64,000 nucleotides of DNA from an uncultured Pelagibacteraceae bacterium (GTDB taxonomy: Bacteria; Pseudomonadota; Alphaproteobacteria; Pelagibacterales; Pelagibacteraceae): assembly GCA_902604785.1 (NCBI GenBank), contig CACLAC010000001.1:62001-126000 (forward strand), read 5' to 3'. Both the position numbers and the translations under genes were made by a program. Each line of letters begins with the position of its first letter. The first letter of the stretch is position 1. The notes beneath the pieces are model-generated. The model searched no databases, had not been told where the DNA came from, and saw nothing but the letters and a program-made list of their open reading frames with translations. Positions 21,722 to 34,472 of this stretch are shown piece after piece.

Positions 21722-23794
21722 ATGTTTAAAGTATGTAAGAAAGAAATAGAAGTAGCAGGAAAGAAAATAAGTTTAGAAACAGGCAAAGTAGCAAGACAGG
21801 CAGATGGAGCAATTATCGCTTCATGCGGTGAAACAGTTATTTTAGCAACAGTTGTAGGAGCAAAGAAAATAAATCCAGATATAGATTATTTTCCATTATC
21901 AGTTAACTACCAGGAAAAATATTATGCTGGTGGAAAAATACCAGGCGGTTATTTTAAAAGAGAAGCAAGACCAACTGAGAGTGAAACTTTAATCTCAAGA
22001 TTAATTGATAGACCAATCAGACCTTTGTTTCCTGATGAATTTAAAAATGAAGTTCAGTTATTACCAACAGTAATTTCTTATGATAAAGAAAACCAACCAG
22101 ACATTTTATCAATTACTGCTTCTTCAGCAGCGCTAGCTATCTCAGGAATGCCTTTTATGGGCCCTGTAGGTGCGTCTAGGGTAGGTTTTATTGATGGTAA
22201 GTATATTCTTAATCCATCAAAAGCTGAATTAGAAAATTCAAGTTTAGATTTAGTTGTAGCAGGTACTAAGGATGCTGTTCTTATGGTTGAGTCTGAAGCG
22301 AATGGTTTATCAGAAGAGGAAATGTTGAATGCAGTTAAATTTGGACATGAAGGATTCGTTCCAGTGATAGAAATGATAGAGGAACTTGCAAAAGAATGCA
22401 GAAAGCCTGAATGGATTGTTGAGAAAAAAGATTTATCTGAAGTGAAACAAAAACTTGAGGAAAATTTTACAGAAGAATTAAAGAAAGCTTTTGCTACAAG
22501 AGACAAGCAAGATAGATCAAATCAAATTTCAGAGATTACTGAAAAAGCTAAAAAACTTTATGAAGAAAATGAAAATTATTCTGATCTAGATGTTAATACA
22601 GAGCTTAAAAATCTTGAAAAATCTATAGTTAGAACAGACATTCTTAAAAATAAGAATAGAATTGATGGTAGAGGTTTATCAGATGTAAGACCCATCTCAT
22701 GTGAAGTTGGTATTTTACCAAGAACTCATGGCTCTGCTTTGTTTACAAGAGGAGAGACGCAAGCAATTGTTGTTACTACATTAGGTACATCTGATGATGA
22801 ACAAAGATTAGAAAGTTTAGACGGACAACAAAGAGAAAGATTTATGCTTCATTATAATTTTCCTCCATTCTCAGTTGGTGAAACTGGAAGAATTGGAACT
22901 GGAAGACGTGAAATTGGACATGGGAAACTTGCTTGGAGAGCAATTAATTCTTCATTACCATCAAAGGAAAGTTTTCCTTACACTTTTAGAATAGTATCTG
23001 AAATTACCGAGTCCAATGGTTCGTCTTCAATGGCAACTGTTTGTGGAACTTCATTAGCATTAATGGATGCTGGCGTACCAATTAAAGAGCCAGTAGCTGG
23101 TATTGCAATGGGTTTAATAAAAGAGGGAAATGATTTTAGTGTATTGTCTGATATTCTAGGAGATGAAGATCATTTGGGTGATATGGATTTCAAAGTCGCT
23201 GGAACTAAAGATGGAATTACATCTCTTCAAATGGATATCAAAATAACTGGTATTACATTTGAGATTATGGAACAGGCTTTAAATCAAGCAAAGGATGGAA
23301 GAATTCACATCTTAGGAGAAATGAATAAAGCTTTAGATAAATCTAGAGCAGAAGTCGGTAAACACACTCCAAAAATGGAAAAAATTACAGTTGATAAAAA
23401 AGATATCGCAGCTGTTATTGGTAAAGGTGGAGCAACAATTAGAGAAATTGTTGAACTTTCAGGCGCGAAAGTTGATGTTAATGATGAAGGAGTTGTAACA
23501 GTCGCGGCACCAGATGAAGAATCTAGAAATAAAGCAATGCAAATGATTAAAGACATAACCGCAAAAGCTGAGTTGAATAAGATTTATAACGGAAAAGTTA
23601 TGAAAATTATGGAATTTGGTGCATTTGTTAACTTTTTAGGTAAACAAGACGGTCTTGTCCACATTTCAGAACTAGCCAACAAAAGAGTTGCTAAAGTAAC
23701 TGATGTTGTAAAAGAAGGTGACGAGGTAAAAGTTAAAGTAATTGGCTTCGATAGAGGAAAAGTTAAACTTTCCATCAAACAGGCAGCTATTTAA
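21722..23794 (+). CDS. pnp: Polyribonucleotide nucleotidyltransferase (PNPase)
   Basis: PNPase core, KH ([11 protein letters not shown]) and S1 domains; start placed at [11 protein letters not shown] rather than the low-complexity ORF extension from 21686. Confidence 0.96.
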   Translation: MFKVCKKEIEVAGKKISLETGKVARQADGAIIASCGETVILATVVGAKKINPDIDYFPLSVNYQEKYYAGGKIPGGYFKREARPTESETLISRLIDRPIRPLFPDEFKNEVQLLPTVISYDKENQPDILSITASSAALAISGMPFMGPVGASRVGFIDGKYILNPSKAELENSSLDLVVAGTKDAVLMVESEANGLSEEEMLNAVKFGHEGFVPVIEMIEELAKECRKPEWIVEKKDLSEVKQKLEENFTEELKKAFATRDKQDRSNQISEITEKAKKLYEENENYSDLDVNTELKNLEKSIVRTDILKNKNRIDGRGLSDVRPISCEVGILPRTHGSALFTRGETQAIVVTTLGTSDDEQRLESLDGQQRERFMLHYNFPPFSVGETGRIGTGRREIGHGKLAWRAINSSLPSKESFPYTFRIVSEITESNGSSSMATVCGTSLALMDAGVPIKEPVAGIAMGLIKEGNDFSVLSDILGDEDHLGDMDFKVAGTKDGITSLQMDIKITGITFEIMEQALNQAKDGRIHILGEMNKALDKSRAEVGKHTPKMEKITVDKKDIAAVIGKGGATIREIVELSGAKVDVNDEGVVTVAAPDEESRNKAMQMIKDITAKAELNKIYNGKVMKIMEFGAFVNFLGKQDGLVHISELANKRVAKVTDVVKEGDEVKVKVIGFDRGKVKLSIKQAAI

Positions 23795-23795
23795 T

Positions 23796-24032
23796 ATGCA
23801 AAATCAAGAAATAATTAAAATAATTGAAAATCTAAAAGGTCGAAAAAACTATGAGGAAAAAAGAGCATCAAAATTAGGCTTCCCATCACTTTATGCTTAC
23901 TTTGAAAATAAAATTCAAAGAAAAAAAAAAGTACTTGAAGATAAGAAGAAAGAATTGGAGGAATTAAATGATCATAGCAAATTAAAAGATAAAGATAAAA
24001 GTAAACAGAAAAAAAATTGTAGTTGTTGCTAA
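23796..24032 (+). CDS. Hypothetical 78-aa charged protein with C-terminal CSCC
   Basis: MQNQEIIKIIENLKGRKNYEEKRASKLGFPSLYAYFENKIQRKKK...KKNCSCC; starts 1 nt after the pnp stop. Confidence 0.75.
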   Translation: MQNQEIIKIIENLKGRKNYEEKRASKLGFPSLYAYFENKIQRKKKVLEDKKKELEELNDHSKLKDKDKSKQKKNCSCC

Positions 24033-24036
24033 ATTG

Positions 24037-24822
24037 TTAGGTAATATTTTTTGGGTCTGGCATTCCTACTTTATTATATCCAGCATCTACATAATGAATT
24101 TCGCCAGTAACACCGCCTGCCATATCGCTTAAAAGGTATAATGCAGAGTTTCCAACATCTAAATTATCAACATTTCTTTTTAAAAATGAATGATCTGCGT
24201 TCCATTTATATAAAAATTTAGCGTCTCCAATAGCAGAAGCCGCTAAAGTTTTAATAGGACCAGCGCTTATAGCATTTACTCTAATTCCTTTAGCACCTAG
24301 ATCTCTAGCTAGATATTTAACACTAGACTCTAATGCTGCCTTACAAACACCCATTACATTATAATTTGGAATAGCTTTATTTGCCTCATAACTTAGAGTA
24401 ATCATACTTCCACCTACCCTCATTACTTTGGAAGATTCTTTTGCAATTTCTGTAAATGAAAAGCACGAAATTAACATACTTCTTAAAAAATTTTCTCTAG
24501 TTGTATTTAAATATTCTCCAGATAACTCAGACTTATCTGAAAATGCAATTGCATGCACAACAAAATCAATTTCACCCCAATTAGATTTTACGTCTTCAAA
24601 TAATTTTATGACATCCTCTTTTTTTTCAACATCACAGCTGAAAGTAACATTAGAATTCAACTTTTCTGCTAGTGGAACTACTCTTTTCTTTAATGCATCA
24701 CCAAGATATGTAAATGCTAATTCAGCTCCAGCTTCAGATAGTTTTTGTGCAATTCCCCATGCAATAGATCTTTCATTAGCAACACCCATGATCAATCCTT
24801 TTTTACCTTTCATTAAACTCAT
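24037..24822 (-). CDS. fabI: Enoyl-[acyl-carrier-protein] reductase
   Basis: GKKGLIMGVANERSIAWGIA; YNVMGVCKAALESSVKYLA active site. Confidence 0.96.
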   Translation of the reverse strand: MSLMKGKKGLIMGVANERSIAWGIAQKLSEAGAELAFTYLGDALKKRVVPLAEKLNSNVTFSCDVEKKEDVIKLFEDVKSNWGEIDFVVHAIAFSDKSELSGEYLNTTRENFLRSMLISCFSFTEIAKESSKVMRVGGSMITLSYEANKAIPNYNVMGVCKAALESSVKYLARDLGAKGIRVNAISAGPIKTLAASAIGDAKFLYKWNADHSFLKRNVDNLDVGNSALYLLSDMAGGVTGEIHYVDAGYNKVGMPDPKNIT

Positions 24823-24825
24823 TGA

Positions 24826-26037
24826 TTAAACTTTCTCAAATACTAATGTTGCATTTGTTCCACCAAATCCAAAACTATTAGACATGATAGTATTAAGTTG
24901 CACATCTTTTTCAACTTGGGTTACAATAGGAAAATTTTTAGCCTCATCATCCATATCATTGATATTTACTGATGCAGATATAAAATTATTTTTCATCATT
25001 ATTAAACTATAGATAGCTTCGTGAACTGAAGTAGCGCCAAGAGAATGTCCAGATAAAGATTTTGTTGAACTAATTTTAGGTTTATATTCTGGGAAAGCCT
25101 CACCTACTGCTTTTAGTTCTGTAATATCACCTACTGGAGTTGAAGTTCCATGTGTATTTATGTAATCAATTTTATTTTTTGCTGTGCTTAAAGCCATATT
25201 CATACATCTTACTGCGCCTTCTCCCGAAGGAGCTACCATGTCATATCCATCAGATGTTGCTCCATAACCAGTTATTTCTGCGTATATTTTAGCACCTCTA
25301 GCCTTAGCATGTTCATACTCTTCCATAACTAAAACTCCTCCACCTCCTGAAATTACAAATCCATCTCTTGTTTTGTCATAAGGTCTAGAAGCTGTTTCAG
25401 GTTTATCATTATATTTTGATGATAGAGCTGTCATAGCATCAAACATTGCAGTTAAAGCAAAATGAACTTCATCACTTCCTCCTGCAAAAATTATATTTTG
25501 TTTTCCAAGTTGAATTAATTCCATAGCATTTCCAATGCAATGACCGCTAGTTGCACAAGCTGAGCTAATTGTATAGTTAACTCCTTTAATTTTAAAAGGA
25601 ACAGCCAAAGTTGCTGATGCTGTGCTTGCCATTGTTCTTGGAACAACAAAAGGTCCCATTTTTTTAGGATTTTTTTCTCGTGTTTTATCTGCTGCAAGGA
25701 TTACATTTGCAATTGATGGTCCTCCAGAACCCATAACCATTCCAGTTGAAACATTACTTACATCTTTTTCTTCTAAACCAGAATCTTTTACAGCCTCACT
25801 CATCGCAACATAGTTATAAGCAGATCCTGCTCCCATAAATCGTATTACTTTTCTATCAACATGATCTTCCAATTTAATTTTTGGCAACCCATGCACATGG
25901 CTTTTCAGATTATATTCCTTATATTCTTCTGAAAAAGTTATTCCTGATTTGGAATTTAATAAAGATCGATAAACTTCCTCTTGGTTATTTCCTAAACAAG
26001 ATACAACCCCTACACCTGTTATAACTACTCTTTTCAT
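24826..26037 (-). CDS. fabB: Beta-ketoacyl-ACP synthase I
   Basis: [59 protein letters not shown]. Confidence 0.96.
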   Translation of the reverse strand: MKRVVITGVGVVSCLGNNQEEVYRSLLNSKSGITFSEEYKEYNLKSHVHGLPKIKLEDHVDRKVIRFMGAGSAYNYVAMSEAVKDSGLEEKDVSNVSTGMVMGSGGPSIANVILAADKTREKNPKKMGPFVVPRTMASTASATLAVPFKIKGVNYTISSACATSGHCIGNAMELIQLGKQNIIFAGGSDEVHFALTAMFDAMTALSSKYNDKPETASRPYDKTRDGFVISGGGGVLVMEEYEHAKARGAKIYAEITGYGATSDGYDMVAPSGEGAVRCMNMALSTAKNKIDYINTHGTSTPVGDITELKAVGEAFPEYKPKISSTKSLSGHSLGATSVHEAIYSLIMMKNNFISASVNINDMDDEAKNFPIVTQVEKDVQLNTIMSNSFGFGGTNATLVFEKV

Positions 26038-26537
26038 TATTTAAATAAACCAACTTTTAAATTTTCTGCTGAATATATTTTTTTTCCATCAGCTAGTAAA
26101 ACTCCATTAGCAAGACCAACTGTAGTTCCTTCTTTAATAAGTATTCTTTTCATATCAATAACGTATGTTGCCATTTTGACATTTTTTAGAACTTCTCCCG
26201 TGAATTTTACACTATTTACTCCTAATGCACGACCTCTTCCTGGATTTCCTAACCAACCTAAATAAAAACCAACTAGTTGCCACATAGCATCTAATCCAAG
26301 ACATCCAGGCATTACTGGATCTTCTTTAAAATGACAATCAAAAAACCAAAGATCATTATTTATATCAAGTTCTGCTTTAATTAAGCCCTTATTAAAAAAA
26401 CCTCTATTTTCCTTGATTTCTGATATTCTGTCAAACATTAGCATTGGCGGAGAGGGTAATTTTGCATTACCAGGGCCGAAAAGCTCTCCATTTGCGCAGC
26501 TTATTAATTCATTATAATTAAAAGACCCTTTTTTCAT
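26037..26537 (-). CDS. fabA: 3-hydroxydecanoyl-ACP dehydratase
   Basis: [32 protein letters not shown]. Confidence 0.96.
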   Translation of the reverse strand: MKKGSFNYNELISCANGELFGPGNAKLPSPPMLMFDRISEIKENRGFFNKGLIKAELDINNDLWFFDCHFKEDPVMPGCLGLDAMWQLVGFYLGWLGNPGRGRALGVNSVKFTGEVLKNVKMATYVIDMKRILIKEGTTVGLANGVLLADGKKIYSAENLKVGLFK

Positions 26538-26587
26538 AATTTTCTATCCTTATTACTTGATATAATATCATTATAATATAGAAATCG

Positions 26588-26604
26588 TTTAGAATAATAA
26601 TAAA
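26588..26604 (+). promoter_or_regulatory. Candidate Irr/ICE-like operator upstream of irr (fabA-irr intergenic)
   Basis: TTTAGAA-TAA-TAATAAA against TTTAGAA-N3-TTCTAAA: left half perfect, right half 5/7. Confidence 0.45.
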
Positions 26605-26609
26605 ATGCA

Positions 26610-27026
26610 ATGGGTTCTAGCAAAGAATATATAGAAAAACTAAGAAAATCAGGCTTAAGACCAACAAAACAAAGGATAAATATTTGTGAGGCCTTATTTG
26701 ATGCTGAAAAAACTTTTCATTTCACAATTACTGATTTAGTAAAAATTATAGAAACTAAAGCCAATCAAAAAATTTCCTTAGCAACAGTTTACAACACTAT
26801 CCATGCGTTCCAAAAAAAAGGATATCTTAAAGAAATAGCAATTAATTCAAGCCAAGCTTATTTTGATACGAACACAACTGACCATCATCACTTTTTTGAC
26901 GAAAAAAGCAAAGAATTAATTGATTTAAAAGATGAAGATGTTCATCCAATTAAAATAAAAAAAAATATACCAGGAAAAAAAATTAAATCTGTAGAAGTTC
27001 TAGTTAGACTTGATTCTGAAAATTAG
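26610..27026 (+). CDS. irr: Irr-type Fur-family iron/heme response regulator
   Basis: KSGLRPTKQRINICEALF, SLATVYNTIHAFQKKGYLKEI, YFDTNTTDHHHFF; no C-terminal CxxC Zn motif; Irr-like HHH. Confidence 0.85.
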   Translation: MGSSKEYIEKLRKSGLRPTKQRINICEALFDAEKTFHFTITDLVKIIETKANQKISLATVYNTIHAFQKKGYLKEIAINSSQAYFDTNTTDHHHFFDEKSKELIDLKDEDVHPIKIKKNIPGKKIKSVEVLVRLDSEN

Positions 27027-27062
27027 TATCAGATTTTTAATCAATATAATTAATAAATATAT

Positions 27063-27109
27063 ATTAAAACAATTCTAAACTATTGACTACAGTTTAGAAT
27101 CGTTATAAA
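27063..27109 (+). promoter_or_regulatory. katG promoter with two tandem Irr/ICE-like boxes
   Basis: ATTAAAA-CAA-TTCTAAA (27063-27079) and TTTAGAA-TCG-TTATAAA (27093-27109); also a perfect 10-bp inverted repeat ATTCTAAACT(N9)AGTTTAGAAT; TTGACT (27083) and TATAAA (27104) promoter-like hexamers. Confidence 0.6.
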
Positions 27110-27115
27110 TTATAA

Positions 27116-29761
<2,646 letters not shown>

Positions 29762-29783
<22 letters not shown>

Positions 29784-30520
29784 TTTTTTCTTTTTTTAAA
29801 TAAAACTTTTCTAAAATTTAAATTCAAAAAATCTAAAATAAAAATATTTGATTTTAAATTTTTTCCTATACCTAGTATTATTTTTAATACTTCGTTAGCT
29901 TGTATACTTCCTACAATATTTGATGTTGATCCCAATATTCCTTCACTTTCGCAATTCAAAAATTCATCAGAAGGTTCTGTTTGATAAAAACACTTTAAAC
30001 ATGGAATTTTTTTTTTATTAAAATCAAAGGAAAAAATATGCCCATCAAATTTACTAATTGCTCCCACAACTAATTTTTTTTTAAATTTTATTGAAAATTT
30101 ATTTAATAAAAATTTTGTTTTAAAATTATCACTCCCATCTACCACAACATCATATTTATGAATTATATTTTTCAAATTTTTATCATTTGCTTTATAGTTA
30201 TAAATTTTAACCTTTGTCTCTCTATTAATTAAATATAATTTTTTTTTTATTACATTAACTTTATATCTTCCAATATCTTTAGTTGTGTATAGTGTCTGTC
30301 TATGAATATTTGACAAACTTACCTTATCAAAATCTATGACACCTAATAGCCCTATACCCGATCTAGTTAATAAATCTGCTATTGGACAGCCAAGTCCACC
30401 TGCTCCTACAATTAATACTTTAGAACTAATTATTTTTTTTTGACCAATTATTCCAATATTTTTTAAAATGATTTGTCTTGAATATCTTATTAAAGATTCT
30501 TTTTTTAGGTTTTTTCTCAT
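29762..30520 (-). CDS. ThiF/MoeB/HesA-family adenylyltransferase
   Basis: RYSRQIILKNIGIIGQKKI, VGAGGLGCPIADLLTRSGIG, CLKCF...CICKKV zinc cysteines. Confidence 0.92.
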
Positions 30521-30954
30521 TTGCCAGTAGACCCAAAACCTCCAGAACCTCTAACACTTTTTGGTAATTCTTCTACTTCTTCAAACTCAACCTTTAATAC
30601 TGGCATCAATATCATTTGTGCAATCCTATCCATATTATTTACAGTAAATTCTTCTTTTCCATGATTAAATAAAATTATTTTTATTTCACCTCTATAGTCA
30701 CTATCAATTGTTCCTGGAGTATTTAATACGCTTATACTTGATTTTGCGGCAAGCCCAGATCTTGGTCTTATTTGGACTTCTGTATCTTCTGGTATTGCAA
30801 TAGATAAACCAGTTGAAATTAAAACTGAACTTTGAGGTTTAATTTTTATAGGTTTTTCAATTAATGCCATTAAATCCATTCCAGAGGATCCTTCAGTTTT
30901 GTATTTAGGAAGTTCAACTTTTGGATTAAGCTTCTTGATTAAAACTTTAATCAT
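30517..30954 (-). CDS. dut: dUTPase
   Basis: GSSGMDLMA, RPRSGLAAK, LNTPGTIDSDYRGEIKI, RGSGGFGSTGK. Confidence 0.97.
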   Translation of the reverse strand: MIKVLIKKLNPKVELPKYKTEGSSGMDLMALIEKPIKIKPQSSVLISTGLSIAIPEDTEVQIRPRSGLAAKSSISVLNTPGTIDSDYRGEIKIILFNHGKEEFTVNNMDRIAQMILMPVLKVEFEEVEELPKSVRGSGGFGSTGK

Positions 30955-30958
30955 TGAA

Positions 30959-32158
30959 CTAGTTTAACTTATTTATTACTCTATTTACTAATTCCTTTGC
31001 AATTAATGACTTGCTCATTTTTTTTAGAGTTTCTCTTGTATTGTTTTTATAAAAAATTGAAACCTCATTATCTTCAGAATAAAATCCTATTGAACTATCA
31101 GATACATCGTTTGCTACAATCCAATCGCAATTTTTTTCTTCTAATTTTTTTAAAGAATTTTCTACTAAATCATTAGTTTCAGCTGCAAATCCAATAGTTA
31201 GTTTAGGCCTTAATGAATTGTGCTTAGAAATATTGGAAAGAATATCTATATTTTTTGTTAAATTTAAGTTTAAGTTTCCTTTTTTTTTTATTTTTTCATT
31301 TTCATAATTTTTAACTTTATAATCAGAAACTGCTGCTGAGAATATTGCAACATCAGCAGGTAAATTATTTATAGTTTCATTGTACATTTCTTCAGCTGTA
31401 CTAACTTTAATAAAATTTACACCAGTTACAGGTTCCAAATTGGTTTGGCCAGAAATTAGAGTTGTCTCAAAACCATTATCCCTAAATGATTTAGCAATTT
31501 CGTATCCTTGTTTTCCACTTGACTTGTTAGTAATAAATCTTACAGGATCTATATATTCGTGCGTTGGACCAGCAGTTACCAATGCTTTATATTTTTTATT
31601 TTTTTCTTTGTTTCTGAAATATGATACAATTTCTTTTATAATTTCATTTGGTTCTGTCATTTTTCCTTTTCCAAATTCACCACAAGCCATATCTCCTATT
31701 TCAGGACCAATTATTTTGTAACCGTAATTTTTTAATATATTAATATTTTCTTTAGTTGATGGGTGTTCCCACATTCTTACATTCATTGCAGGCACTAGAT
31801 AAACTTCCTTATTTGATGCTAATACTACAGTAGAAGCAAGATCATCAGCTGACCCAGAGCTTAATTTAGAAATAGTATTTGCAGTTGCTGGCGCAACTAA
31901 AATTAAATCAGCCCATCTTGATAGAGAAATATGATCCATTTCTGATTGATTTTCAGCACCAAACATATCTTCATAAACTTTTTCTTGAGAAAGAGACGAT
32001 ATTGATAGTGGAGTTACAAATTCCTTAGCATTCTTTGTTAATATCGTTTTTACCTGCGAGTTATTTTTTTTTAGACCTCTAATTATTTCTAAGCACTTGT
32101 AAGCCGATATACCCCCACATATAATCAATAGAATTTTCTTATTTAATAAATTTTTCAT
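30959..32158 (-). CDS. coaBC: Bifunctional phosphopantothenoylcysteine decarboxylase/phosphopantothenate--cysteine ligase
   Basis: ILLIICGGISAYKCLE, VPAMNVRMWEHPS, AGPTHEYIDPVRFITNKSSGKQGYEIA. Confidence 0.97.
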   Translation of the reverse strand: MKNLLNKKILLIICGGISAYKCLEIIRGLKKNNSQVKTILTKNAKEFVTPLSISSLSQEKVYEDMFGAENQSEMDHISLSRWADLILVAPATANTISKLSSGSADDLASTVVLASNKEVYLVPAMNVRMWEHPSTKENINILKNYGYKIIGPEIGDMACGEFGKGKMTEPNEIIKEIVSYFRNKEKNKKYKALVTAGPTHEYIDPVRFITNKSSGKQGYEIAKSFRDNGFETTLISGQTNLEPVTGVNFIKVSTAEEMYNETINNLPADVAIFSAAVSDYKVKNYENEKIKKKGNLNLNLTKNIDILSNISKHNSLRPKLTIGFAAETNDLVENSLKKLEEKNCDWIVANDVSDSSIGFYSEDNEVSIFYKNNTRETLKKMSKSLIAKELVNRVINKLN

Positions 32159-32166
32159 CGTGAGAA

Positions 32167-33735
32167 TTAAAATACTAATAAACCTGCAATTACAAGCAAT
32201 AATAAACCAATTATTGTTTGATTTCTAAATGTAATCATTTCTGATTTTTTAATATTTAGTTCATTATAGGAATTTGAATTTTGAGGTATTTGACCACTAG
32301 CTAAAAAAGTTAAAGCTTGATTAGCTTTATCCATTACTTCAGGTAAATTTGGAAGTTTTTTTAATGCTTCAACAGATTCTCTTAAAGTTTCATTAATTGT
32401 ATTAATAGGATCTTTGCTTTCATTTAACCATTTTTCTAATACAGGTTTTGAAGTTTCCCAAATATTAGTTTCAGGATTTAATTTTCTAGAAACGCCTTCA
32501 ACAACAACCATAGTTTTTTGTAACATAAGTAATTGAGGTTGAGTTTGCATGTTAAATTTTTCTGTAACATTGAAAAGTTGTTTAAGTAGTTTTCCTCCCG
32601 AAATATCTTTAACTGATTGACCAAAAATTGGCTCTCCTATAGATCTTAATGCTTGAGCTAAATCATTAACTGGAACTTCTTTTGGAACTAAGCCCGCAGA
32701 TAGATGAACTTCTGCCACTTTCTTATAATCTCTTTTAATAAATCCATATAAGATTTCAGCTAAAAATCTTTGGCTTAATTTATCCAATCTACCCATAATT
32801 CCAAAATCTATAGGTATAATTTTACCATCATTATCTATGAAGATATTACCTTGATGCATATCTGCATGGAAAAATCCATCTCTAACAGCATGTCTTAAAA
32901 AATGTTGAATAATATCCGAAGCTATTTTTTTTGTATCAATATTTTTTTTTAACAATTCTTCGCTTTCTCTTATAGAAATTCCATCAATCCAATCAAGTGT
33001 CATGACATTTTCACTAGTAAAATTCCAATAAATTTTTGGAACACTAAATCCAATATCATTTTTTGTATTTTCTGCATATTCATTTGCAGCCGCTGCTTCA
33101 AATCTTAGATCCATTTCATGATTAGTAATTTCCTTTAGTAAAAATACTACTTCAACTAATTTTAATCTTTTAGTCTTTTTAATAGCCGACTCAATAATAA
33201 AAGCTAGAAGCATAAGAGCATCAATCTCATCATTAAAAATTTTTTTAATATTTGGTCTTAAAATTTTTACGGCTACATTTTTTATAATTCCATTATCATT
33301 TATTTGAGCTTTGTGTACTTGAGCTATTGAAGCTGCAGCTATCGGTTCACTCAAATTAATAATTGAGTTATATGTTTCATTTCCTAAATCTTTTTTAATC
33401 ATTTCTTTTGCTTCAGATAATGAAAAAGGAGGAAGTTTATCTTGAAGAGTTTCTAGTTCCTTGGATAATTTTTCTCCAATTATATCGGGTCTAGTGGCTA
33501 AAAATTGTCCAAGTTTAATAAAGGTAGTACCCATTGATTGCATAGAATCAGAAAGTTTTTTTTCTTCATTTTCAATTTGATTTTTTCCATAATTTTTTGA
33601 AAAAGAAAATCCAACTATTTTAAATAAAATTTTAATTAAGAATGGAAGTTCATTAAATTTTTTTACTATTTTCAAAGCATCAGATTTTGCAACTTTTCTA
33701 CATAATTTAAATAATATAAATAATCTTTTAATCAT
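32167..33735 (-). CDS. ubiB: UbiB-family ubiquinone biosynthesis kinase-like protein
   Basis: GTTFIKLGQFLATRPDIIG, AAASIAQVHKA, FFHADMHQGNIFIDNDGKIIPIDFGIMG. Confidence 0.95.
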   Translation of the reverse strand: MIKRLFILFKLCRKVAKSDALKIVKKFNELPFLIKILFKIVGFSFSKNYGKNQIENEEKKLSDSMQSMGTTFIKLGQFLATRPDIIGEKLSKELETLQDKLPPFSLSEAKEMIKKDLGNETYNSIINLSEPIAAASIAQVHKAQINDNGIIKNVAVKILRPNIKKIFNDEIDALMLLAFIIESAIKKTKRLKLVEVVFLLKEITNHEMDLRFEAAAANEYAENTKNDIGFSVPKIYWNFTSENVMTLDWIDGISIRESEELLKKNIDTKKIASDIIQHFLRHAVRDGFFHADMHQGNIFIDNDGKIIPIDFGIMGRLDKLSQRFLAEILYGFIKRDYKKVAEVHLSAGLVPKEVPVNDLAQALRSIGEPIFGQSVKDISGGKLLKQLFNVTEKFNMQTQPQLLMLQKTMVVVEGVSRKLNPETNIWETSKPVLEKWLNESKDPINTINETLRESVEALKKLPNLPEVMDKANQALTFLASGQIPQNSNSYNELNIKKSEMITFRNQTIIGLLLLVIAGLLVF

Positions 33736-34439
33736 TATATTTTCCAGCCTGAATGAATAGCAACTATTCCTCCAGACAAATTTCTATAATTGCAATTTTG
33801 AAAATTATTTTTTTTCATTAATTCAATTAGTTCATCTTGATTTACAAACTCACTAATACTTTTAGTAAGATATTCATATGGTTCTTTTTTTCCAACAATA
33901 GCTTTCCCGACATAGGGTATCACTTTCGAATATTGTTTATAAATAAATTCTAAATTTGAGTTTTGTATTTTAGAAAATTCCAAACATAGATATCTACCAC
34001 CTGGCTTCAAAACTCTATACGCTTCAGATAAAGATTTATTTAAACTTTTGGTATTTCTTAATCCAAAACTAATTGTGTAATAATCACATGAATTTTCTTC
34101 TAATGACAATTTTTCAGCTGGATTAATAATCCATTTAATATTTTTATAATTTTTAAGCTTAATTTTAGCTTTTTTAATCATACTTTTATTTGGATCTATG
34201 CAAAATATTTTATTGTCTTTATTTGTAAATTCTAAAAATAATTTAGCTATATCTCCTGTACCACATGCCACATCAGCAAGTATCTTATTAGAAGAAGGAT
34301 TCATCCAGGTTAAAAGATTTCTTTTCCAAATTCTATGAACTCCAAAAGACATAAAATCATTCATAAGATCATATTTATCGTTGACCTTATTGAATACATT
34401 TTCTACTAGCCCTTCTTTATTTTGAAGATATTGTTGCAT
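33735..34439 (-). CDS. ubiE: Demethylmenaquinone/2-polyprenyl-benzoquinol methyltransferase
   Basis: YDLMNDFMSFGVHRIWKR, ADVACGTGDIAK, FGLRNTKSLNKSLSEAYRVLKPGGR. Confidence 0.96.
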   Translation of the reverse strand: MQQYLQNKEGLVENVFNKVNDKYDLMNDFMSFGVHRIWKRNLLTWMNPSSNKILADVACGTGDIAKLFLEFTNKDNKIFCIDPNKSMIKKAKIKLKNYKNIKWIINPAEKLSLEENSCDYYTISFGLRNTKSLNKSLSEAYRVLKPGGRYLCLEFSKIQNSNLEFIYKQYSKVIPYVGKAIVGKKEPYEYLTKSISEFVNQDELIELMKKNNFQNCNYRNLSGGIVAIHSGWKI

Positions 34440-34472
34440 AAAAATAATTATTTAAGATTAATATAGTATTAA

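Noticed and set aside
22078-22506. 142-aa reverse-strand ORF opposite pnp, and similar antisense ORFs (7565-7927, 19012-19365, 24428-24829, 31380-31721, 49261-49593, 50557-50907)
   Set aside because: All are opposite strongly supported genes, with no motif or initiation signals.
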